Assembly: GCA_025935475.1 (NCBI GenBank) | Contig: JAICVE010000151.1 | Location: forward strand, 1 to 6,652 | Reading direction: 5' to 3' | DNA: 6,652 nt | Source: Nitrospira sp. | GTDB lineage: Bacteria > Nitrospirota > Nitrospiria > Nitrospirales > Nitrospiraceae | In this document: positions 1 to 6,367 of the stretch, in pieces | Layout of the letters: each line of letters starts with the position of its first letter | Position numbering within the stretch: position 1 is the stretch's first letter | The notes under the pieces: model-generated | Seen by the model: only the letters and a program-made list of their open reading frames with translations | The model's database searches: none | Told to the model about the DNA's origin: nothing | Position numbers and translations under genes: made by a program

Positions 1-68
1 GCTTGCGCCGGACCATGATCCCGAGCCAGCCCTCAGAGTCGAACCCTAACGACCTGCATAGAATCTGA

Positions 69-2729
69 ATGCTGCCACAACCTATTGTCTCTAGCCGGCC
101 GACGGTGTACTTGATCGACGGAAGTGCCTATATCTATCGAGCGTTCTTTGCCTTGCCCGCGCTGAATAATTCCAAGGGCCTGCAGACGAACGCCGTCTAC
201 GGCTTCACGACCATCTTGTTAAAAATCATCCGAGAGCATCAACCTCACGGCCTGGCAGTGGTCTTTGACGAGGCAGGTCCGACGCTGAGGCACGAAGCCT
301 ACCAGGCTTACAAGGCTCAACGTCCGCCCATGCCCGACGGCATGAGCGCACAAATCCCTTTCATCCATCGCGTCGTCGAGGCCCTGAACATCCCCGTGGT
401 CAGGCAAGCTGGGTACGAAGCCGACGATTTGATCGGCACTTTGGCCGTCCAAGCGGAACGGGCTGGGTACGATGTCGTGATTGTCACCAGCGACAAGGAC
501 ATGTTCCAACTCTTGACCCCGCACGTTCGCATCTACGATCCGGTGAAGAGTAAATGGGTCGGCGAAGCGGAATGCCGTGAGCGCTTCGGCGTCGAGCCGG
601 CCCGCGTTGTGGAAGTGATGGGCTTGATGGGGGACAGCACCGACAATATCCCCGGCGTGAGAGGCATCGGCGAAAAAACGGCGACGAAGCTCATCGCCCA
701 ATTTGGCACCATCGAGGAACTCCTGCGCCGTGTCGAAGAAGTCACGCCCTCCCGTGTCAAGACCTATTTGGTCGAACAGGCGGAGAACGCTCGCCTGAGC
801 CGAAGGCTTGCCACGATCGAGACGCGCGCGCCGGTCGAGTTTCATCCCGAACAGTATCAACTCAAACCGGCAGATCAAGACCGGTTTGCCGATCTGTTGC
901 GTGAGCTCGAATTTACCACCCTCCTCAAGAACCTCCAGGCTTCGGCGAAGCCGCCGGAAGCCAGACGGCTGGATGCCACCATCGTCATCGAGGATGAGGC
1001 CTCAGCCCTGCGCTTCGTCAGCGCCTTGCCGCAGAATGCGCCTCTTGGCATCCAATGCCTGCTGGGAGGCGGGGCAGGACTTCAAACACAACTGCTCGGC
1101 CTTGCGCTCTCAGACGGCGTGAACACGGTATTTGTTCCGTTCGACCCCCAGGCCGTCATGCCCTCGATTACGGCGTTGCTTCATGACGCCCTGCGCCCAA
1201 AGGTCGTTCACGATCTCAAAAGCACCCTGCTCTCGCTTCAGCAGGCCGGCCTTGTGCTGCGCGGTCCTTGCATCGACACGATGATCGCCGACTATCTTCT
1301 GAACCCGAACCGCCGTGACCATCAGCTTGAGACGATTGCCTTGGAGGTCCAGGGAGTACGGCTTCAGCGTGGGCAGACGGCGGCTCCGCAGTCACTGTTC
1401 GAAATCGATACCGGCTCACGGGAAGATGCCGCCGAAGGGGCCATCGCTTTGGCCAGCCTTGGCCCCGCGATGAACCAACGCCTGTCGGAACAGGGGAGCC
1501 TGACGCTGTTCAATGAGGTGGAAATACCGCTTGTGCCGGTCTTGGTTGAGATCGAGCGGAATGGCTTCCTCTTGGACGTCGATCGGCTGCACGCTCTGGG
1601 CAAGGAACTGGAACGTGAGATGGACCGCACCATGGAAAGAATTGCCGGATTGGCCGGAGGCGAGTTCAACATCAATTCACCGAGACAGCTCGCGGCCGTC
1701 CTGTTTGAAAAACTCGGTCTGAAGCCATTGCGCAAGACAAAAACAGGCTATTCAACGGACGAAGAGACCCTTACACAGCTCGCTGCCCAGCATGAGCTGC
1801 CGACGCACATCCTGAATTGCCGCAGCATCAGCAAGCTGAAGTCCACGTACGTCGATGCACTGCCTCTCCTGATCAATCTACAGACCAGGCGGCTCCATAC
1901 CTCGCTGAATCAGACCGTTGCTGCCACAGGACGGCTCTCGTCCACAGAGCCGAATCTGCAAAATATTCCTGTTAAGGGTGATTACGGGCTCCGCATCCGG
2001 GAAGCCTTCGTCGCTCCCGAGGGCCATAAGTTACTGTGTGCCGACTATAGCCAGATCGAGCCCAGGATTCTCGCGCACTTGTCCCAGGATCCGCGACTGC
2101 TGGCCGTGTTCTCGAACAGCGAGGATATTCATATGGCGACGGCCATGGAAATTTTCAGCCTGCCAGCCGATCAGATCACGAAGGATATGCGCCGCGCGGC
2201 CAAGACCGTCGTCTTCGGCATCGTCTACGGGATCAGCCCCTTCGGCTTATCCCAGAACATCGGCGTTCCCCAGGGTGAAGCCAAAAAATACATCGAGACG
2301 TTCTTCGAACGGTTTCCGGCGGTGCGGGCGCTCATGGACCGCAATATCGCCGAAGGAAAAGCCAAGGGATATACGACGACGATCCTAGGCCGCCGCCGTC
2401 CGATTCCGGAATTGCAAAGCGGAGATCCGGTCCAGCGCAGTTTCGGCGAGCGCATGGCCGTGAACAGTCCCATCCAGGGCTCGGCGGCAGATCTGATCAA
2501 GGTAGCCATGATCAATGTCCACAACGTTCTGCAGCACGCACTGCCTCATGTGAAGATGATCCTTCAAGTACATGACGAATTGATCTTCGAAGTGGCTGAG
2601 GAAGAGTTGGAGGCCGCCACACGGCTCGTACAAGATGAAATGGAAGGAGTGGGCAAGCAGTTGGGATTGTCAGTACCGCTCAAAGTTGACGTGGGTGTCG
2701 GCAACAATTGGCGAGCGGCGCATCCTTGA
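69..2729 (+). CDS. polA: DNA polymerase I (5' nuclease, degenerate 3'-5' exonuclease, polymerase)
   Basis: Family-A DNA polymerase, which removes RNA primers and fills gaps in lagging-strand synthesis and excision repair. At 886 residues it has about the usual full length. Residues 12-290 are the 5' nuclease: LIDGSAYIYR near residue 15, YEADD at 116-120, TSDKD at 140-144, and the helix-hairpin-helix stretch GDSTDNIPGVRGIGEKTA at 188-205. Residues about 305-480 occupy the 3'-5' exonuclease position, but the metal-binding acids are absent: the DxE motif reads Q329-C-L331. The polymerase domain has motif A at D659 (DYSQIEPR), motif B from R708 through K712, F716 and Y720, the NSPIQGSAADL stretch, and motif C HDE at 835-837. 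The ATG follows an in-frame TGA directly and lacks an obvious ribosome-binding site; I keep it because the conserved N-terminus begins about 12 residues later. Motif A has Pro where Leu is usual. The function is certain; loss of proofreading is inferred from the missing acids. Confidence 0.98.
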   Translation: MLPQPIVSSRPTVYLIDGSAYIYRAFFALPALNNSKGLQTNAVYGFTTILLKIIREHQPHGLAVVFDEAGPTLRHEAYQAYKAQRPPMPDGMSAQIPFIHRVVEALNIPVVRQAGYEADDLIGTLAVQAERAGYDVVIVTSDKDMFQLLTPHVRIYDPVKSKWVGEAECRERFGVEPARVVEVMGLMGDSTDNIPGVRGIGEKTATKLIAQFGTIEELLRRVEEVTPSRVKTYLVEQAENARLSRRLATIETRAPVEFHPEQYQLKPADQDRFADLLRELEFTTLLKNLQASAKPPEARRLDATIVIEDEASALRFVSALPQNAPLGIQCLLGGGAGLQTQLLGLALSDGVNTVFVPFDPQAVMPSITALLHDALRPKVVHDLKSTLLSLQQAGLVLRGPCIDTMIADYLLNPNRRDHQLETIALEVQGVRLQRGQTAAPQSLFEIDTGSREDAAEGAIALASLGPAMNQRLSEQGSLTLFNEVEIPLVPVLVEIERNGFLLDVDRLHALGKELEREMDRTMERIAGLAGGEFNINSPRQLAAVLFEKLGLKPLRKTKTGYSTDEETLTQLAAQHELPTHILNCRSISKLKSTYVDALPLLINLQTRRLHTSLNQTVAATGRLSSTEPNLQNIPVKGDYGLRIREAFVAPEGHKLLCADYSQIEPRILAHLSQDPRLLAVFSNSEDIHMATAMEIFSLPADQITKDMRRAAKTVVFGIVYGISPFGLSQNIGVPQGEAKKYIETFFERFPAVRALMDRNIAEGKAKGYTTTILGRRRPIPELQSGDPVQRSFGERMAVNSPIQGSAADLIKVAMINVHNVLQHALPHVKMILQVHDELIFEVAEEELEAATRLVQDEMEGVGKQLGLSVPLKVDVGVGNNWRAAHP

Positions 2730-2760
2730 CGGGATTGGGAGTGCCGATCGGGTGGGAACC

Positions 2761-2787
2761 GCCCCGTGCGGCTCGATGGCATGGGGC
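2761..2787 (+). promoter_or_regulatory. Stem-loop in the leader of the DUF4177 gene
   Basis: GCCCCGTGC at 2761-2769 pairs with GCATGGGGC at 2779-2787. This gives a 9-bp stem, with one G-U pair, closing a 9-nt loop. It lies 32 nt after the polA stop codon and 12 nt before the next gene's ribosome-binding site. No run of T follows, so it is not a standard intrinsic terminator. It could partly separate polA from the downstream genes, protect an mRNA end, or tune translation. The pairing is read directly from the sequence; the role is inferred. Confidence 0.5.
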
Positions 2788-2798
2788 ATAATGTCGAT

Positions 2799-2804
2799 AG
2801 GAGG
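2799..2804 (+). promoter_or_regulatory. Consensus ribosome-binding site deciding the DUF4177 start
   Basis: A perfect AGGAGG, continuing into a G run, sits 4 nt before the ATG at 2809. It selects that ATG over the in-frame upstream ATGs at 2635, 2776 and 2791. The first of these would overlap polA, and none has a comparable site. Confidence 0.8.
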
Positions 2805-2808
2805 GGGT

Positions 2809-3060
2809 ATGAACCAGGGACGCGTCATGATGATTTCTCTGGGAATCAGCGTGCTGGTGCCGACTTGCATCTTATGGCTCTTGAATCCCGTGGCTCCCAA
2901 AGCGCAGGAGCAAAAACGGTTTGAGTACCGGATCGTGGAAGTATTGCCTGATACCATGACCATGCAAACCAAATTAAACGAGTTCGGCATGAGTGGCTGG
3001 GAACTGGTTGCCGTCTCCATGGGCAACATGACAGAACCGAGGTTGATCTTTAAGAAATAA
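2809..3060 (+). CDS. Small membrane-anchored DUF4177-type protein
   Basis: An 83-residue protein. Residues about 7-26 form a hydrophobic segment that could be a signal anchor or an uncleaved signal peptide; a processing site near the APKA at 29-32 is possible. Residues 37-83 match the DUF4177 pattern: an opening FEYRIVEV strand, a helix (LNEFG), the hallmark GWELVAVS at 63-70, and a closing strand LIFKK. The family is a small alpha/beta fold with no established biochemical role. Here the hydrophobic segment suggests the domain faces the periplasm. The start was chosen from the AGGAGG site. The gene follows polA by 79 bp across a stem-loop and precedes the hydrolase by 33 bp, so the two could share a transcript. 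Family assignment is from motif memory and reasonably firm; function is unknown. Confidence 0.8.
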   Translation: MNQGRVMMISLGISVLVPTCILWLLNPVAPKAQEQKRFEYRIVEVLPDTMTMQTKLNEFGMSGWELVAVSMGNMTEPRLIFKK

Positions 3061-3083
3061 TTCTGTCCCCCCGCGACCATGTC

Positions 3084-3092
3084 GGAACGAGG
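3084..3092 (+). promoter_or_regulatory. Purine-rich ribosome-binding site supporting the ATG at 3094
   Basis: GGAACGAGG lies just before the ATG at 3094, with GGAA 6 nt away. The alternative ATG at 3079 is preceded by a C-rich stretch with no such site. This favours the 292-residue protein over the 297-residue form, although the spacing of the GAGG part is tight. Confidence 0.45.
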
Positions 3093-3093
3093 C

Positions 3094-3972
3094 ATGAACG
3101 ACAAGAGTCAACCCATCGCAGACGTCTGTGGTTCGCCAGGAGCGATTGGAGTCGGCAGGAGAAGTTTTCTAGTCTCGGCGCTGGCAACCGGATTTGCGCT
3201 GGCCGTCCGGCCAACCTGGTCATCGACGATCGTCACTGATCCCACAGGGCTCACGACAGGTGAGATTCGGATTCCCACCGACGCGGGTGAAATCCCAGGG
3301 TATCGAGCCATGCCGTCGGAAGGGCGGGCATTTCCGGCAGTGCTGGTTGTTCAAGAAATTTTCGGCGTTCACGAGCATATCAAGGATGTCTGCCGCCGAT
3401 TGGCCAAGTCGGGCTATTTGGCTGTGGCTCCTGAGCTGTATGCGCGGCAGGGTGACGTTTCACGCTTGAGCGAGATCGACGAGATCCGCAAGATCGTGGC
3501 GAACGTGTCGGATGCGCAGGTGATGACGGATTTGGATGCCACCGTGGAATGGATCAAGGCTTCGGGGGACGGAAACGTCAAGAAGCTCGGGGTCACCGGA
3601 TTCTGTTGGGGTGGACGGATTGTCTGGTTGTATGCTGCGCACAGTGTTCAGGTGAAGGCCGGCGTGGCGTGGTATGGACGACTCGTCGGTAAGGCGACCG
3701 AATTGCAACCGGCGCATCCGTTGGACATGGCAGCAAATCTGAAGGTTCCGGTTCTCGGTCTGTACGGCGGAAGCGATCAGGGGATTCCGCTGGAGACCGT
3801 GGAACAAATGAAGCAGGCTCTGAGGGCTGCTGACAGCGCTTCGACGATCATCGTCTACCCAGATACGCCGCACGCCTTCTATGCGGACTATCGGGCGAGC
3901 TATCGCAAGGAAGCAGCTGAAGACGGCTGGAGCCGTTTGCTTGCGTGGTTCAAGGAACATGGGGTTGCCTGA
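3094..3972 (+). CDS. Tat-exported dienelactone hydrolase family protein
   Basis: An alpha/beta hydrolase of the dienelactone hydrolase (DLH, carboxymethylenebutenolidase) family, 292 residues. The N-terminus carries a twin-arginine signal: GRRSFL at 21-26, then a hydrophobic stretch to about 38. This implies folded export to the periplasm or outer membrane leaflet. The mature domain starts near residue 55. Visible family features are VVQEIFG at 85-91, whose Glu88 matches the Glu that holds the nucleophile in DLH, the nucleophile elbow GFCWGG with Cys171, the acid Asp228 in YGGSDQGIP, and His260 in PDTPHAFYADYR. The Cys-Asp-His triad is complete, so the enzyme should be active. The natural substrate is unclear: many DLH paralogues sit outside chloroaromatic pathways, and no such genes are nearby. 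The start at 3094 follows a better ribosome-binding site than 3079. It lies 33 bp after the DUF4177 gene and may be co-transcribed with it. Confidence 0.93.
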   Translation: MNDKSQPIADVCGSPGAIGVGRRSFLVSALATGFALAVRPTWSSTIVTDPTGLTTGEIRIPTDAGEIPGYRAMPSEGRAFPAVLVVQEIFGVHEHIKDVCRRLAKSGYLAVAPELYARQGDVSRLSEIDEIRKIVANVSDAQVMTDLDATVEWIKASGDGNVKKLGVTGFCWGGRIVWLYAAHSVQVKAGVAWYGRLVGKATELQPAHPLDMAANLKVPVLGLYGGSDQGIPLETVEQMKQALRAADSASTIIVYPDTPHAFYADYRASYRKEAAEDGWSRLLAWFKEHGVA

Positions 3973-4062
3973 TCCCGCTGCCCACTAGCCCGCCTCCCTA
4001 CCTAGAACGCCGTTCAAACCTGTGCCGCTCGTTGGTCTCCGCCTGCAGTCTCTCCGTCCCGG

Positions 4063-4078
4063 CCGCGCGTTGACGCGG
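4063..4078. repeat. GC-rich inverted repeat upstream of the sigma-54 promoter
   Basis: CCGCG at 4063-4067 is inverted as CGCGG at 4074-4078. The same region also reads as the perfect 12-bp palindrome CGCGTTGACGCG at 4066-4077. A GCGGAG motif recurs at 4075-4080 and 4101-4106, and is inverted at 4037-4042. The repeat ends 9 bp before the -24 element. It could bind a regulator or form part of a weak RNA hairpin ending the upstream transcript. It is closer than typical enhancer sites, so an activator-binding role is uncertain. Confidence 0.35.
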
Positions 4079-4087
4079 AGTTAGGAG

Positions 4088-4102
4088 TGGCACTGCTTTT
4101 GC
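4088..4102 (+). promoter_or_regulatory. Sigma-54 (RpoN) -24/-12 promoter
   Basis: TGGCAC at 4088-4093, five bases, then TTGC at 4099-4102. This matches the core sigma-54 consensus, with the GG and GC dinucleotides separated by exactly 10 nt as that family requires. It lies in a non-coding gap and points at the gene starting at 4169. The predicted transcription start is near 4114, leaving a leader of about 55 nt. The rest of the 196-bp gap (3973-4168) shows no gene and no clear intrinsic terminator for the hydrolase. Such promoters need an AAA+ enhancer-binding protein, so the downstream gene is probably switched on by a specific signal. None of the genes in this window encodes such an activator. 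Confidence 0.72.
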
Positions 4103-4168
4103 GGAGATCACCCGAGTTTCACCTGACGAAAAGATTGGGATTTATCCACCTGAGAAAGGGATACCGCC

Positions 4169-5029
4169 ATGATCCATACCCTGGAGCTCGATAAGCAGAC
4201 CGCCTCCTTCGTTCGGCAGCTTGAAGAACAACGGCGGATTGAAAAAAATCTGATGGTGGAACGGGTGCGGGGCACCAAGGAGGGGTTGGAATCGGTCTTC
4301 CACGACATCCGAGAACGAGTGGAGGCGCTCGAGCGCATGACCAGCTCGGTCAGTACGAGCTATATCGCACCGATCGGCTGGAGTCAGCTGATCTTCGCCG
4401 GCACCGACGGCCACTCGAACACGATCATGTCCGGAGACCGCGACGATACCCTCTGCAAACATGACCGGGTTCGCTATCTCGAGGACGCAAGCTACCTGCG
4501 CTTAAGCGCCAATCCCCATTATGTCGAACGCGTGCTTCCCAATAAGTCGGCTCATGCCAGGGCGGCGGCGAATCCTTCCACCTGGGACAATCTCGGTTAC
4601 GTCCATGTGGGCTATTCAACCAGCCTCTCCCTTCCTGCGTCACTGGAACCGACGACGGTTTCGATCCTGTCACGGCTGAATACGCTCTTCAATTGGGTGG
4701 AGGTCAACGCCGTCGCCGAGGACTGGCATGCGCATGTCGCCGCAATTGCCCGCCTGTGGGTTGCCTATGACGGTGAGTTTCGCCAAACGCCGCCGGCGCA
4801 GTTTGTGAATCTTCTGGCGACGCCGAAGGAGGTGAAGACCCATCAACACATGGAGTCCTTGGCCCCCAGCGCTGCCTTAGCCATGCAGCTCGACGTGTCG
4901 CCTGGCAGCGGGACGACGCTCACCCTGTATGAATCCATTGAACTGGTCGCGACGACACCGAACGGCCATGCCTACATCGATGGAGTGTTTGCCTGGGAGC
5001 CTCTGGCAGTGCAAGTACGGGAGGGGTGA
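4169..5029 (+). CDS. Uncharacterised 286-residue protein with N-terminal coiled coil
   Basis: I do not recognise this protein. It has no signal peptide or membrane segment and is probably cytoplasmic. Residues about 8-58 are highly charged and helical (for example LEEQRRIEK, then ESVFHDIRERVEALERM) and likely form a coiled coil. The remainder looks globular: aromatic and beta-rich stretches such as YIAPIGWSQLIFAG (65-78) and YVHVGYSTSLSL (144-155), a helical part around DWHAHVAAIARLWVAYDG (185-202), and a beta-rich C-terminus. No catalytic or binding motif stands out; Cys96 is the only cysteine. AAAGGG ends 8 nt before the ATG and supports the start. The gene stands alone behind a sigma-54 promoter and converges on the minus-strand gene with a 22-bp gap, so it is not in an operon with its visible neighbours. 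A stress or nutrient-responsive role would fit the promoter but is speculation. Confidence 0.85.
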   Translation: MIHTLELDKQTASFVRQLEEQRRIEKNLMVERVRGTKEGLESVFHDIRERVEALERMTSSVSTSYIAPIGWSQLIFAGTDGHSNTIMSGDRDDTLCKHDRVRYLEDASYLRLSANPHYVERVLPNKSAHARAAANPSTWDNLGYVHVGYSTSLSLPASLEPTTVSILSRLNTLFNWVEVNAVAEDWHAHVAAIARLWVAYDGEFRQTPPAQFVNLLATPKEVKTHQHMESLAPSAALAMQLDVSPGSGTTLTLYESIELVATTPNGHAYIDGVFAWEPLAVQVREG

Positions 5030-5051
5030 GTCGGCAGGAACTCGAGGAATG

Positions 5052-6320
5052 TTAGGAAGAGTAGAACGTGCCGACAATCTGCGTCATATTGAACAACATG
5101 GCGTTTCTTCTCGTGTAGGCGGCGTGGCCATAGTAGTGGTCACGCGGGTTTGTTGAGCCGGTGGAATCCTTGTAATCGACCAGCAGACAGCGTCCTTCGC
5201 TTGGAAAGCGCACGGCTCGTCTTGAGCATTCCAGCCAACGCTCGAACCCGTCGAACGGTTCGACCAACTCCCAGATCGCCTTGTTCGCGGCGTGTGCCTC
5301 TTCAGTCAGCGGGACGGCGTCACTGCCGGCCACAGCGAGTTCCTGCACATAGTCGCCGCCCCAGGCGATCGGCATTTCCATCGTGATCTGTGGCAACTCC
5401 ATCTTCGCAAGCCATGTCTTGCTGTCCGTCCGGAGGCTTCGGTGGTTCACCACATGAAGCATCTTTCCAATGCCTGAGGTATCCCACCCATAACGCACGG
5501 GCTGTCCGAGCGTGACGATGTCCAATGCCACACCGTTCAACACGTTTCCAGCGGCCAATAGCGAATCCAGCCGTTCGACGGTTGAGGCAAGTTCCGCTTG
5601 ACCGCTCTGTTCCGCATAGGAGGTCAAAATGGTGAAGAGCTTCGCTCTGCCTGTGATCGGGCTGGGGCACAACAGATTCGATATGAGAGACAGTACGAGC
5701 CCAGCTTGACCGTGCGCTTGTACCAGAATGCGATCGCCCGATGCGAGGCGCTGGGCACCACAATGCGACCTGAGGTCGTTCAAAAGTCGCACGGCCGCGA
5801 CTGCCCGTCCGAGGTGATGGTGTTCGGAAGACCACAGCCTTCGCAGGCAGGTGATGGGCTTTGTCGATGATGTGTTCATCGCCCGTTGAGTCAGGTCCAC
5901 TACCGCCTGTGTGAAGTTTCCAGCGTCACCGATCTGTTCGTCGAGTAGTTTCTTCGTTGCCTCGTCGTCATTCAGCGGGGGCATCATTCCGCCGGGAAGA
6001 AGGGGAATGCCGTTGCTCTCTTGCCGCATGGCGGCCAGCAACGCGTCGAGCCCAGATACTCCGCGGGAGTAGCCACGCTTGAGTCCGCCGGCTTCGTCCA
6101 GCCGCTGGGCACCGAAGACATCGGTGCCGTGAAGTGCACCATGAAGAAAGAGGATTGTCCGAACGCCGGCGTGCGAGAGGGCGCGACCATGACCTGCCAT
6201 CGCCTCAAGCCACTCGGGTGAATCGGGAGGCGCGCCGACGGTCAACTCGGTGACGGCTAGTCGCTCGCCTGGGTTTTTCCGCGAGAGTTCGTCATGCTGG
6301 AAATTGTTTTCAACCGGCAT
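5052..6320 (-). CDS. Alpha/beta-hydrolase-like protein lacking the usual nucleophile serine
   Basis: A 422-residue protein, soluble by appearance, with no signal peptide. Segments fit a lipase-like alpha/beta-hydrolase fold in order: TILFLHGALHGTD (55-67) as the strand and oxyanion loop, a helical insertion with a histidine-rich WSSEHHHLGRA (163-172), ILVQAHGQAGLVLSL (198-212) as the nucleophile-elbow strand and helix, and VALDIVTLGQPVRYGWD (264-280) as a later core strand. At the elbow the usual H-S-x-[GA]-G reads H203-G204-Q-A-G. The nucleophile serine is thus replaced by glycine (codon GGT at 5711-5709; AGT would be Ser). Asp280, His289, His293 and His399 remain as possible acid and base residues. 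Either this is a non-catalytic member or the alignment at the elbow is misleading. The ATG at 6320 follows an in-frame stop at once and lacks a good ribosome-binding site. It lies 47 bp after the LPP20-like gene, possibly in one operon. The exact family is not named. Confidence 0.85.
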   Translation of the reverse strand: MPVENNFQHDELSRKNPGERLAVTELTVGAPPDSPEWLEAMAGHGRALSHAGVRTILFLHGALHGTDVFGAQRLDEAGGLKRGYSRGVSGLDALLAAMRQESNGIPLLPGGMMPPLNDDEATKKLLDEQIGDAGNFTQAVVDLTQRAMNTSSTKPITCLRRLWSSEHHHLGRAVAAVRLLNDLRSHCGAQRLASGDRILVQAHGQAGLVLSLISNLLCPSPITGRAKLFTILTSYAEQSGQAELASTVERLDSLLAAGNVLNGVALDIVTLGQPVRYGWDTSGIGKMLHVVNHRSLRTDSKTWLAKMELPQITMEMPIAWGGDYVQELAVAGSDAVPLTEEAHAANKAIWELVEPFDGFERWLECSRRAVRFPSEGRCLLVDYKDSTGSTNPRDHYYGHAAYTRRNAMLFNMTQIVGTFYSS

Positions 6321-6367
6321 GGCAAATGGTCATAACTGATCTTGAGGGGCCACTGCAACGGAAGGAG

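Noticed and set aside
1..68. Possible tail of an upstream gene before polA (open frames ending at 47-49 or 66-68)
   Set aside because: Two different frames are open over too short a stretch to choose between them, and neither tail is recognisable. I also see no promoter or ribosome-binding site here.
219..878. 219-residue minus-strand reading frame inside polA
   Set aside because: It lies wholly antisense to the conserved 5' nuclease domain, and its translation has no recognisable motif. It is a by-product of GC-rich codon use.
2787..2792. CATAAT as a -10 box for the DUF4177 gene
   Set aside because: No -35 element lies at the right distance, which would fall within the stem-loop, and the start point would overlap the ribosome-binding site.
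2635..2808. Longer form of the DUF4177 protein starting inside polA
   Set aside because: The extra 58 residues overlap polA's end and look like frame-shifted translation. The AGGAGG before 2809 marks the real start.
4070..4075. TTGACG as a sigma-70 -35 box
   Set aside because: No -10 hexamer is found 16-18 bp downstream. The sigma-54 match beside it is far better, and this hexamer lies inside the palindrome.
4108..4462. Minus-strand reading frames over the start of the gene at 4169
   Set aside because: They are antisense to a frame with its own promoter and ribosome-binding site, and they show no domain features.
5320..5835. 171-residue minus-strand reading frame inside the hydrolase-like gene
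   Set aside because: It is an alternative frame of the 422-residue gene, rich in Arg and Ser with no domain. The 422-residue frame has clear fold segments.
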